Source: Corynebacterium rouxii (lineage in GTDB: Bacteria > Actinomycetota > Actinomycetes > Mycobacteriales > Mycobacteriaceae). Taken from it: DNA of 64,000 bases. The notes under the pieces are model-generated. The model made no database searches. It had not been told where the DNA came from and was given only the letters and a program-made list of their open reading frames with translations. The stretch is taken from positions 1,736,001 through 1,800,000 of the forward strand of contig NZ_LR738855.1 in assembly GCF_902702935.1 (NCBI RefSeq), in the 5' to 3' direction. Both the position numbers and the translations under genes were made by a program. Positions 44,978-52,331 of this stretch are shown here, piece by piece (the stretch's first letter is position 1; the number at the start of each line of letters is the position of its first letter).

Positions 44978-45799
44978 ATGCGTCATCTTTCTATAGGCGG
45001 AAAAATTGGTGCATCAATTGTGATCGTTGTTGCGCTTCTCGCCCTCGTGTCCTTGGTATGGACTCCTTATGATCCCCTGCACGTGATCGCCGATGACCGC
45101 CTGCAGGGGCCGTCGATACGCCATCTGTTAGGCACTGACCGCTATGGCCGCGACGTGTTTTCTCAAATCATGGTGGGATCGCGTATCACGCTGCTCGTCG
45201 GCGTGGTTGCCGTGACCGTCGCCTCGCTCATTGGAACACCGCTCGGCATGTGGGCCGGCATGCGCCGTGGCCTTGTCGACACCATCATCATGCGATTTTC
45301 CGACATCGTGTTGGCCTTCCCAGGACTTCTCATGGCGATTGTTGCTACCGCGATGTTTGGCGCAAGTTCCGTCACCGCCATGGCTGCGATTGGTGTTGCC
45401 AGCATTCCGACCTTCGCGCGTATGTCGCGTGCGGCAACCATGCAGGTCATGTCGCAGGATTACATTCTGGCCGCCCGCAACGCCGAACAAAGCTGGTTGA
45501 CCATTGCGCGCCGCCACGTACTGCCCAACATTATGGGTGTGGTCATCGTGCAGGCCTCTGTTGCCTTTGCACTGGCTATTTTGGCTGAGGCCGGTCTTAG
45601 CTTCCTCGGCCTCGGCACTCCCCCACCGGATCCTAGCTGGGGTCGCATGCTGCAGTCGGCACAGTCCTCGCTGGCTACCGCCCCACTGCTCGCTGTCTTT
45701 CCTGGTATGGCTATCGCACTGACGGTTCTTGGATTCAATCTGCTTGGCGACGGTCTCCGTGACCTCGTCGATCCCCGCACAAGGAGGCGCACCTCATGA
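44978..45799 (+). CDS. dppC: Dipeptide/oligopeptide ABC transporter, permease (DppC type)
   Basis: 273-residue permease with six spans. Typical DppC N-terminus: LLGTDRYGRDVFSQIMVGSR; EAA loop in ILAARNAEQSWLTIARRHVLPN; C-terminal GFNLLGDGLRDLVDPRTRRR. The last codons overlap the start of dppDF by 4 bp (ATGA), so translation is coupled. Confidence 0.93.
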   Translation: MRHLSIGGKIGASIVIVVALLALVSLVWTPYDPLHVIADDRLQGPSIRHLLGTDRYGRDVFSQIMVGSRITLLVGVVAVTVASLIGTPLGMWAGMRRGLVDTIIMRFSDIVLAFPGLLMAIVATAMFGASSVTAMAAIGVASIPTFARMSRAATMQVMSQDYILAARNAEQSWLTIARRHVLPNIMGVVIVQASVAFALAILAEAGLSFLGLGTPPPDPSWGRMLQSAQSSLATAPLLAVFPGMAIALTVLGFNLLGDGLRDLVDPRTRRRTS

Positions 45800-47238
45800 C
45801 CCTGCTGAACATGACGAACGTTCAGATCATGGACGTTGTCGATGCCCTATCGCTGTCCATCGAACGCGGTGAGCGCGTCGGACTCATCGGAGAATCCGGC
45901 TCAGGTAAAACCATCACCGCGATGTCGATCCTGCGGTTAATCCCATCAAGCGGCAGCATTGTATTCGACGGCGCTGACATCCAAGGGCTCAGCGAAAAAC
46001 AAATGTGTGCCCTACGCGGCAAACGCATTTCTATGGTGTTCCAAGAACCCATGACGGCGCTCGACCCGCTGATGAAAGTGGGAACCCAGATCAGCCACGC
46101 CATCAGGATTCACTCCTCAGTATCTCGGGCCCAAGCCCGCAAAAAAGCTGACGCATTACTGCACAGTGTTGAGCTTAATCCTGAGCTGCGGTCGCGATAC
46201 CCACACGAGCTTTCCGGTGGCCAACGCCAACGCGTTCTTATCGCGATGGCGCTCGCACATGATCCCGATTTGCTTATTTGCGACGAGCCCACCACAGCCT
46301 TGGATGTGACTTCCCAAAAAGCAATCGTGGATCTCATTTTGCGACTCGTCGCCGAGCGTGGCACCGGATTACTATTTATCACCCACGATTTGGGCCTTGT
46401 GGCACGCACCTGTGAACGTGTACTCGTCATGCGCGAGGGGCGCATTATTGAATCGGGCACGGTTGAAGATGTGTTGAAAAATCCGCGTGAAGACTACACC
46501 GCCATGCTCGTTCAGGCTTCAACGCTGGCCCCTGCCCGCCAAGTGGAACTCAGCAGCGACGTAGTGCTCTGTGTAGATAACGTGACCAAAAAGTATCGCG
46601 GCACCACAGCAGTGGAAAATGTCAGCATTACAGTGCACCGTGGCGAACGCCTCGGAATCGTTGGTGGCTCCGGCTCCGGAAAAACCACACTGCTGAAAAT
46701 GATCTCAGGGCTGAGCTCCCCTACCAGCGGACATATTAACGCTGAGGGATCTATGCGCATTGTCTTCCAAGACCCCATGCAGTCTCTCGACCCCCACATG
46801 TCCATTGCCGACATCGTGTCCGAACCGCTTGGGCATCGGGACCTCAAGGCTGTGGAACGTGCGCTCGAAGAAGTAGGGCTCGAGCCAGAGATGATAACGC
46901 GTTTGCCTCATGAGTTTTCCGGCGGCCAGCGTCAACGTATTTCTATTGCGCGTGCGCTTGTGTCCTCCCCCGACATTTTGCTTGCCGACGAACCCGTCTC
47001 AGCACTCGATGTTTCCGTGCGCGCCAAAGTGCTTGCACTCCTCGACCGTTTGGTCAGTGACCGCCAGCTCACCATGCTTTTTGTCTCGCACGACCTGCAC
47101 GTGGTGCGCTCTCTTTGCACCACCGTTGCGGTCATGCGAGAAGGAAAAATCGTAGAATACGGCCCCACCGAGGATGTGTTTAACAATCCTGAGCACGAGT
47201 ACACAAAGGCACTCATCGAGGCGATCCCTAGCCTTTAA
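45796..47238 (+). CDS. dppDF: Dipeptide/oligopeptide ABC transporter, fused double ATPase (DppD-DppF)
   Basis: 480 residues with two nucleotide-binding domains in one chain. First: Walker A GESGSGKTITA near 33, ELSGGQRQRVLIAMALAHDP, Walker B LLICDEPTTALDV. Second: Walker A GGSGSGKTTLL near 293, EFSGGQRQRISIARALVSSP, LLADEPVSALDVS. This powers the DppA-DppB-DppC importer. The linker between the domains is near 240-255. The 3' end overlaps a tiny minus-strand gene by 4 bp. Confidence 0.93.
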   Translation: MTLLNMTNVQIMDVVDALSLSIERGERVGLIGESGSGKTITAMSILRLIPSSGSIVFDGADIQGLSEKQMCALRGKRISMVFQEPMTALDPLMKVGTQISHAIRIHSSVSRAQARKKADALLHSVELNPELRSRYPHELSGGQRQRVLIAMALAHDPDLLICDEPTTALDVTSQKAIVDLILRLVAERGTGLLFITHDLGLVARTCERVLVMREGRIIESGTVEDVLKNPREDYTAMLVQASTLAPARQVELSSDVVLCVDNVTKKYRGTTAVENVSITVHRGERLGIVGGSGSGKTTLLKMISGLSSPTSGHINAEGSMRIVFQDPMQSLDPHMSIADIVSEPLGHRDLKAVERALEEVGLEPEMITRLPHEFSGGQRQRISIARALVSSPDILLADEPVSALDVSVRAKVLALLDRLVSDRQLTMLFVSHDLHVVRSLCTTVAVMREGKIVEYGPTEDVFNNPEHEYTKALIEAIPSL

Positions 47239-47363
47239 GAAGATGTGATGTACAGCAGCACCGAATCATCTAACAGATGCTCTTCGGTGCGCTCTACATG
47301 AAATAGCTCCACTAGTTCCTCGAACTCTTGGCGTTCTGCGCCGCTAAGAACCACTTTGTTCAT
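47235..47363 (-). CDS. Small acidic protein (42 aa)
   Basis: A 42-residue acidic protein (MNKVVLSGAERQEFEELVEL... ending LLDDSVLLYITSS). An in-frame upstream ATG at 47435 is within the hydrolase gene, so 47363 is chosen. It follows the S33 hydrolase stop by 17 bp on the same strand, with a perfect hairpin exactly in that gap, and overlaps the dpp operon end by 4 bp. No domain recognised. Real protein plausible, not certain. Confidence 0.45.
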   Translation of the reverse strand: MNKVVLSGAERQEFEELVELFHVERTEEHLLDDSVLLYITSS

Positions 47364-47364
47364 G

Positions 47365-47381
47365 GGTGTTACTTTAACACC
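47365..47381 (-). repeat. Perfect hairpin between hydrolase stop and 42-aa start, with outer arms
   Basis: GGTGTTA (47365-47371), CTT loop, TAACACC (47375-47381): perfect 7-bp arms that reach the first base of the hydrolase stop codon. Outer ACCACT (47350-47355) and AGTGGT (47383-47388) can pair around it, enclosing the ATG at 47363. No T-run, so not a plain terminator; it could hide the 42-residue gene's start. Confidence 0.55.
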
Positions 47382-48595
47382 TAGTGGTCTAAAACCTTGC
47401 CGCGTAGCGTGCTTAAAATTCCAGCACCATCCCATCGGATTCCGTCATGCTGGAAGCGGTTAGTTACGTGAAGACGCAGGTCGCGGTAGGTGTGTGCAGT
47501 ATCCATGGATAGTTCGAAAGGAACAAACGCATCGTCTAGGTACACACACGCAGCTGTTACCGCAGCTTGTTCTTTTAACACCTCGGCATCATAAGGAGAA
47601 TACTCCCACTGAGTAGTGGCAAGCTGTTCAGCGGCGTCCTTGTAGGGGCGCAGGGCTGGGTCTTCGTCGAACTGCCATGGGAAGATGTGCTCGCCGGTGA
47701 GGTAGAAGGGTTCCGCAGATCTTGGATCAGCGTTTTCTTCACATCCTGGGATTTCTTCACGGATGCGATGTGCCGACCAGTTAGTGGTTGTTCCACCGAT
47801 TCCGCCGTAGATTGATTCGTGGATTGCGGCATACAACGGTGCGCCTGCAAAGCTGACGCGTTGTCCCACATCAACGAGGAACTCTGGGCGGAGGCACTTT
47901 TCGCCGCGGACAGTGATGAAGGGGTCCTCAAAAAGGTATGCCAGTGAGTAGAAACCACTACTGCGGCCAAGGTCGATGCCAATGGTGCGCAGGCGTCTCG
48001 ACGACAACCGCTCCCCTGTGGGCAACAATTCCTCGGAAACATCCAGATGGTGGCACACTTCGCGGATTCGATCTTCTATCCACGGGAACTGGGTATAAAA
48101 TTGGCGGTGTCTATACAGCAGTTTGCTAAAGGTCGCTCGATACACATCGTCAACGTGGCGGTCGAGGCTGGGCAACCCGCCGGTGATATAAGCTTCAGTG
48201 ACCGATTCGGGATACATCGATTGATAAGCAGTGATGCAAAAACCACCAAAACTTTGTCCGTAGAGAGACCATTTCGTGATACCAAGGGCTTTTCGCAATT
48301 CCTCGGCGTCGTGCACAATATATTCTTGACGCAGCTGCGCGAGGGGAACGTCGATAGGCTGCGAACGGCCAGTACCCCGTTGATCGAGCAGAATCACGCG
48401 ATGCGTTTTGAGTGCTTGCCCAATGACTCCATCGATCGATTGTGGCCGCGGCGCCCCAAAACCTGGCCCACCTTGGAAATACACCATTGCTGGCCAGTCT
48501 TCACCACCATCGGGAACAAGCTCCCTGGCAAAGATGCGTCCAAGGGTGTGCTCGTGAATAGTCAGGCCTAGATAGCGCGAAGTCCGTGTGTTCAT
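47381..48595 (-). CDS. Proline iminopeptidase-like alpha/beta hydrolase (S33)
   Basis: 404 residues from ATG 48595 (MNTRTSRYLGLTIHEHTL). Family S33 aminopeptidase layout: FQGGPGFGAPRPQ near 41-53 (HGGPG-type oxyanion loop with Gln for His), LLDQRGTGRSQP near 69-80, and nucleophile elbow SLYGQSFGGFC with S115. A large cap domain follows. Cytoplasmic; would release N-terminal Pro or other residues from peptides, in keeping with the adjacent peptide importer. Start codons of this gene and yggS are only 18 bp apart. Confidence 0.85.
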   Translation of the reverse strand: MNTRTSRYLGLTIHEHTLGRIFARELVPDGGEDWPAMVYFQGGPGFGAPRPQSIDGVIGQALKTHRVILLDQRGTGRSQPIDVPLAQLRQEYIVHDAEELRKALGITKWSLYGQSFGGFCITAYQSMYPESVTEAYITGGLPSLDRHVDDVYRATFSKLLYRHRQFYTQFPWIEDRIREVCHHLDVSEELLPTGERLSSRRLRTIGIDLGRSSGFYSLAYLFEDPFITVRGEKCLRPEFLVDVGQRVSFAGAPLYAAIHESIYGGIGGTTTNWSAHRIREEIPGCEENADPRSAEPFYLTGEHIFPWQFDEDPALRPYKDAAEQLATTQWEYSPYDAEVLKEQAAVTAACVYLDDAFVPFELSMDTAHTYRDLRLHVTNRFQHDGIRWDGAGILSTLRGKVLDH

Positions 48596-48613
48596 ATGTG
48601 TATCGTAGGATTC
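48596..48613. promoter_or_regulatory. 18-bp divergent promoter region (hydrolase / yggS)
   Basis: Minus-strand TACGAT ends 6 bases before the hydrolase ATG; plus-strand TATCGT ends 7 bases before the yggS ATG at 48614. The two hexamers overlap, so the start sites should be nearly back-to-back with both mRNAs leaderless. AGGA lies 3 bases before the yggS ATG, which is too close for a good ribosome site. Confidence 0.45.
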
Positions 48614-49261
48614 ATGTCCGATTTTCGCACCCGCTACCAGATCGTTTCTGAAAAAATCGCCGCAGCAGCTCAACGTTCTGGGCGTCAGCCCAGCGATATT
48701 CGCCTCATCGCAGTGAGTAAAAACCATCCTGTTGAGGCAGTTCAGGAAGCCATGGATGCAGGTGTGACGGTGTTCGGAGAAAACCGACCGCAAGAATTGG
48801 TGGAAAAAGCCCAGGCGATTCCGAACGCCTATTGGTGTGCCATTGGTCGGTTGCAGCGCAATAAGGCAAAAGATATCGTCCGATACGCTCAGGAGTTTCA
48901 TGCGCTGGATTCACTACGCTTGGCGCAAGCACTTGACCAGCGACTCGATCGCCAGCTCGATGTGTTTGTGCAGGTGAACACTTCCCATGAGGAGCAAAAA
49001 GGCGGTATCGCACCAAGCGAAGTCGGGCCATTTTTGGCTGAGCTGTCGCAGTTTTCACATCTCAATGTGCGCGGGCTGATGACGATGGCGCGCAACGACC
49101 CCGACGAGCGCGTCGTCAAAGCGTCGTTTAGCGAGCTAAGGGAGCTTCGCAACGCCCTCCTCCCCCACGGCGAATTATCCATGGGCATGTCGGGGGATTT
49201 CGAGTGGGCCATCGAAGAAGGTGCCACTTCTGTTCGAGTAGGAAGCGCATTGTTTTTATGA
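48614..49261 (+). CDS. yggS: YggS-family pyridoxal-phosphate homeostasis protein
   Basis: PLP-binding protein without known catalysis, which buffers PLP and affects amino acid pools. 215 residues with the Schiff-base lysine in LIAVSKNHPVEAV (K36), FGENRPQELVEKA, HVRGLMTMA-type segment LNVRGLMTMA, and LSMGMSGDFEWAIEEGATSVRVGSALF. Start 48614 preferred to 48596 for the N-terminus and promoter spacing. The stop overlaps the xylulokinase ATG (ATGA), so translation is coupled. It was not expected next to a sugar kinase; in many genomes it is beside proC or sepF. Confidence 0.9.
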   Translation: MSDFRTRYQIVSEKIAAAAQRSGRQPSDIRLIAVSKNHPVEAVQEAMDAGVTVFGENRPQELVEKAQAIPNAYWCAIGRLQRNKAKDIVRYAQEFHALDSLRLAQALDQRLDRQLDVFVQVNTSHEEQKGGIAPSEVGPFLAELSQFSHLNVRGLMTMARNDPDERVVKASFSELRELRNALLPHGELSMGMSGDFEWAIEEGATSVRVGSALFL

Positions 49262-50646
49262 TTCTTGCCATTGACCTTGGAACTTCTGGAGCAAAAGCCG
49301 CCATCATCGATTCGGCTGGAGCTGTGCATGAACAAACATTCGTGGCCTACTCCACCACGAAACTTCCCAACGGCGGCGTGGAACAAGATCCCATGCAGTG
49401 GGTTTCAGCGGCACGGCAAGCAGTCACTCGGTTGCCGCGTAGCTACTCCGTAGTTAGTTTTACAGGTCAAATGCAAGATCTTATCTGCTTGGATCATGCC
49501 GGAAGGCCCCTTGGTCAAGCCCTTCTTTACAACGATGCTCGCGCTGCTGCTGAGGCAGCACGACTGAACACGTTGGTAACTGAGTGGAAGGACATCACGG
49601 GGAATCGACAAACCGCTACCTCGACGGCGGCAATGTGGCTGCGGCTCATGGAGCAGTCGGATGTATCAGATGTTGCCTCGGTGCTATTTTCACCGGCGTC
49701 CTTCGTGATCAGTCAGTTAGGCTGTGGTCTGGTGTGCGACGAAACTACCGCCTCGAGCACCGGACTTTTTGATATTCACCATCGTTGCTGGTCAGATGAG
49801 ATTGTTCAGGCATGTGGATTGCACATGGACATGCTGCCCACTATTGCGAGCGGGTTCTTAGATACCGTGGGTGCCGATAATTGCCTAGGGCTACCTGCCG
49901 GCACCAAAGTAGTGCTCTCGCTCGGCGATGCCGCATCTACTACCTGCGGAATAGTGGGACTAGGAGCAGGTGACGACTTTGTTTCCCTTGGCACCTCCGG
50001 CTGGCATGCTCGGGTGGTGTCTACAGTGTCCGATCCTTCAGAAGTGCGACAGTTTGCGCTTCCCGACGGCGGGATTTTCCGTATCGCCTCAGTACTTAGC
50101 GTTGGTGGCACAGCAGACTGGGCACGATCCGTACTCCTGCCTGGAGTAAGCGCAAAAGAGGCAGACGCCCTTATGCTGCAGCGCCCGAGACTGGCTACTG
50201 GTTTGTTATCGCTGCCTTCTATTCAGGGCGAAAGCTTCCCTGTGCGCAGCCACAGCGTAGGCGGTTGCATCCTAGGAATGCGCGGCAACCAAGACCCTCT
50301 CACGCTTTACACCGCTGTTATCGAGGGCATTTGTATGACACTGGCGCATGACATCAAACCTGGTGGAATTTTGCCGGCCACCGGCGGTGGTGCTCGATCA
50401 GTGCCGTGGATGCGCATTTTAGCCAGTGTGACCAATCGCAATATTCACGTCACTGTTTCAGAAGATGCCGCTTTGCATGGTGCTGCTTCTCTTGCTGCCT
50501 GTGCAACATCTGGCGAGTATCTTCCTACACTTGCGGCTCGGGCGATCGTAGAAATCGAGCCCGAGCCAGAGGTTGTCGCTTCATTTGAGCCGCTCATAGC
50601 GAAGCACCTGGAACTATTCCGGTTCGCAGCGGCCTTAAGTTATTAG
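49258..50646 (+). CDS. xylB: FGGY-family carbohydrate kinase (xylulokinase-like)
   Basis: 462-residue kinase of the FGGY family, most like xylulokinase: N-terminal ATP/sugar motif MILAIDLGTSGAKAAIIDSAG, VVSFTGQMQDLICLD (MHG-type sugar motif with Met-Gln), SLGTSGWHARV, and ATGGGARSVPWMRILASV near the C-terminus. Substrate not certain, as no xylose isomerase or transporter is nearby. ATG 49258 overlaps the yggS stop. Its end overlaps the sulfur transporter gene by 4 bp tail-to-tail. Confidence 0.8.
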   Translation: MILAIDLGTSGAKAAIIDSAGAVHEQTFVAYSTTKLPNGGVEQDPMQWVSAARQAVTRLPRSYSVVSFTGQMQDLICLDHAGRPLGQALLYNDARAAAEAARLNTLVTEWKDITGNRQTATSTAAMWLRLMEQSDVSDVASVLFSPASFVISQLGCGLVCDETTASSTGLFDIHHRCWSDEIVQACGLHMDMLPTIASGFLDTVGADNCLGLPAGTKVVLSLGDAASTTCGIVGLGAGDDFVSLGTSGWHARVVSTVSDPSEVRQFALPDGGIFRIASVLSVGGTADWARSVLLPGVSAKEADALMLQRPRLATGLLSLPSIQGESFPVRSHSVGGCILGMRGNQDPLTLYTAVIEGICMTLAHDIKPGGILPATGGGARSVPWMRILASVTNRNIHVTVSEDAALHGAASLAACATSGEYLPTLAARAIVEIEPEPEVVASFEPLIAKHLELFRFAAALSY

Positions 50647-51923
50647 CTTTTCACCACGGTAATTTGCCAACTAGCGTCACCGACTTCATGGAAGTCTGCC
50701 ACATCGTGGCCTTCGTCTGCAGCCCATCGCGGAATGGTCTCAGTAGCTTGGGTGCAGTCGAAATCGATGACGAGTTTCTCCCCCGAATCGAGCTGGTCCA
50801 TGGCCTCTTTGGCGTCGATAAGCGGGAAGGGGCATACAGCACCAAGGGTATCAAGAGCATAGGTTTCTGGAGCAATGCTGCGCAGGCCGCCCTTGGGAAC
50901 GCTCAAACTAAGAGGTGCCACAGCGAATGCGGGTTGCTTCTTCACAGGTGTGGTGGGTTTGAGCCAGAGCTTGGTGGCAAAAGCCACACCAAGGCCGATG
51001 AACAACAACGCGATCCAGCCTTGGTAGCTAAACAGGCTGGTTTGGACCATGCCGTTGCCCACCGTGCAGCCGCCGGCAAGCGCAGCACCTACGCCCATGA
51101 GCACGCCACCGGCGATGGAGCGCACCGTGATTGTTGAGTCGGGAATGCGAATGCGGAACTCGCCCGCAGATTTTGCAGCTAGGAATGATCCGATCAGAAT
51201 ACCAATTACCAGCAGGGTTCCCCAGTTCATATAGCTGGATTTTCCAGTGACCAACCAGTCTGTGAGGTTCGCTGTCGGAGTGGTGATACCGAGGCCGTCG
51301 TTACGCCCAGTGGCGGCAGAAAGCGGCCACGCAACTACACCGATAATGCCGACCAAAACACCCGCTGTGTACTGGTTCAGTGACTTGCCAAGGCTTGCCG
51401 CCGCTACATCACGAGAATTGTAGTAATGCACCAAGTAGATGGTGAGTAACGCAATCGCAATAGCAAACCACCATACGGAAACGCCTAGAGTCTCGGGAAT
51501 CGTGGTGATATTCCACTGATATCCCTTGACCCAAGAGTTAAAGCCTGACAACACGCCGGTTTTCATTGCAGCAGCTGAAAAACCATAAGTAATAAGCGCG
51601 AACCACGAGCCGACGAGCCCTTCACCGGAGCGATACCACGTACCGGACGCGCAGCCACCGGCAAGCACGATACCGACTCCGAAGATAAAACCGCCCAGAA
51701 TTACTGCAATGGGCGCAAGGGGGTCCACCTCGGGCGAAATAATGCCAGCGCTAGTAAGAGCTGCGAGTCCTACAGCGTGAATGGAGATAACGATCAGGAG
51801 GGCTACAAAGCTGCGCCATGTTTTTTGCAGCACGATGTCGCGCAGCATTCCAGTTACGCAGAACCGTCCGCGTTGAAGTACAGCGCCAAGCACGGCTCCG
51901 AGGGCTAGTCCCGTAATTATCAT
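50643..51923 (-). CDS. YeeE/YedE (TsuA-like) thiosulfate/sulfur transporter fused to TusA
   Basis: 426 residues. Residues 1-330 form a YeeE/YedE membrane protein of about nine spans in two repeated halves. It keeps the conserved cysteines of the thiosulfate importer TsuA: C22 in LQRGRFCVTGML, C91 in LAGGCASGTWYRSGEG and C286 in LAGGCTVGNGM. From about 352 a TusA-like domain follows with ALDTLGAVCPFPLIDAKEAM, the CPxP-type active cysteine C364 inside. TusA domains accept persulfide sulfur, so thiosulfate import could be linked to transfer to a carrier. The gene is divergent from a sulfur-handling operon; a perfect McbR box lies 39 bp before its ATG. Confidence 0.88.
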   Translation of the reverse strand: MIITGLALGAVLGAVLQRGRFCVTGMLRDIVLQKTWRSFVALLIVISIHAVGLAALTSAGIISPEVDPLAPIAVILGGFIFGVGIVLAGGCASGTWYRSGEGLVGSWFALITYGFSAAAMKTGVLSGFNSWVKGYQWNITTIPETLGVSVWWFAIAIALLTIYLVHYYNSRDVAAASLGKSLNQYTAGVLVGIIGVVAWPLSAATGRNDGLGITTPTANLTDWLVTGKSSYMNWGTLLVIGILIGSFLAAKSAGEFRIRIPDSTITVRSIAGGVLMGVGAALAGGCTVGNGMVQTSLFSYQGWIALLFIGLGVAFATKLWLKPTTPVKKQPAFAVAPLSLSVPKGGLRSIAPETYALDTLGAVCPFPLIDAKEAMDQLDSGEKLVIDFDCTQATETIPRWAADEGHDVADFHEVGDASWQITVVKS

Positions 51924-51961
51924 GATGTGATCCTTTGTTGTGGAGGCGTTTCACCACACCG

Positions 51962-51977
51962 TAGACCCGTCAGTCTA
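51962..51977. promoter_or_regulatory. Perfect McbR-type operator upstream of the transporter-TusA gene
   Basis: TAGAC-CCGTCA-GTCTA exactly matches the known corynebacterial McbR consensus TAGAC-N6-GTCTA (McbR is the TetR-type master repressor of methionine/cysteine and sulfur genes). It touches an AT-rich minus-strand -10 candidate TATTAAT (51983-51977), so bound protein would block transcription start. Binding is inference from the motif. Confidence 0.75.
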
Positions 51978-51994
51978 TTAATACAACATTTTTG

Positions 51995-52010
51995 CAAACT
52001 AAGTTGTCTA
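51995..52010. promoter_or_regulatory. Degenerate McbR-type box
   Basis: CAAAC-TAAGTT-GTCTA: right half perfect, left half degenerate. On the minus strand it reads TAGAC-AACTTA-GTTTG. It shares the 10-bp core ACTAAGTTGT with the box at 52074-52089 in inverted orientation, suggesting one protein can contact both. Confidence 0.45.
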
Positions 52011-52073
52011 CAATGAATAAATGCCCTCTGGCTGCGGTTTTAATAAATTCAAAAATTCCTTTGAGGGGCAAAA

Positions 52074-52089
52074 TATACAACTTAGTCTA
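52074..52089. promoter_or_regulatory. Degenerate McbR-type box near the 52-aa gene promoter
   Basis: TATAC-AACTTA-GTCTA, one mismatch from the TAGAC-N6-GTCTA consensus. It lies about 15 bases upstream of the candidate -35 of the rightward sulfur operon and could bring the operon under the same sulfur repressor. Confidence 0.5.
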
Positions 52090-52103
52090 TGGGGGTTTAC
52101 TTT

Positions 52104-52133
52104 TTAAGTAATACCCCCTAGGGTATCTACTAT
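52104..52133 (+). promoter_or_regulatory. Promoter of the sulfur operon with CsoR/CstR-type operator in the spacer
   Basis: Candidate -35 TTAAGT (52104-52109), 18-bp spacer, -10 TACTAT (52128-52133). The spacer is filled by ATACCC-CCTA-GGGTAT (52111-52126), a perfect 6-bp-arm dyad of the C-tract/G-tract type bound by CsoR/CstR/RcnR-family proteins. The operon's last gene is such a regulator, so autoregulation is the simple reading. The -35 is weak, typical of corynebacteria. Confidence 0.7.
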
Positions 52134-52163
52134 CAGTTGTTTAAACCCCAAGGAGAACCTCAT

Positions 52164-52322
52164 ATGTGTCGTCCAGTTCGCTGCACCGCTTGCAACAAAA
52201 CCACGTGGGCTGGCTGCGGCCAGCACATCGAGCAAGTGAAAGCCCAGGTACCTAAGGGACAGTGGTGCACCTGCAAGAAACCGCAAAAACAAGGACTATT
52301 CGCCTCCTTTTTCGGACGTTAA
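52164..52322 (+). CDS. Six-cysteine small protein (52 aa) of the sulfur operon
   Basis: 52-residue basic protein with six cysteines: C2, C7, C10, C18, C35 and C37 (MCRPVRCTACNKTTWAGCGQ at the start, CTCKKPQKQG later). The pairing CxxC...C...CxC suits a zinc site or sulfane-sulfur carrier; a C-terminal FASFFGR follows. AAGGAGAA ribosome site, 9 bp before the CoA-disulfide reductase gene, so clearly in the operon. In-frame ATG 52137 precedes the ribosome site and is rejected. I cannot assign a function. Confidence 0.7.
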   Translation: MCRPVRCTACNKTTWAGCGQHIEQVKAQVPKGQWCTCKKPQKQGLFASFFGR

Positions 52323-52331
52323 GGACCAGCC

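Larger units (their letters stand above)
51924..52163. promoter_or_regulatory. Divergent regulatory region of the sulfur locus
   Basis: 240 bp between the transporter-TusA gene and the 52-residue protein gene, dense in sulfur-type operators: one perfect McbR box, two degenerate ones, and a CsoR/CstR-type dyad (all given separately). A 10-bp inverted repeat ACTAAGTTGT (51998-52007) / ACAACTTAGT (52077-52086) is formed by the two degenerate boxes. AAGGAGA is the ribosome site of the 52-residue gene. Confidence 0.6.
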
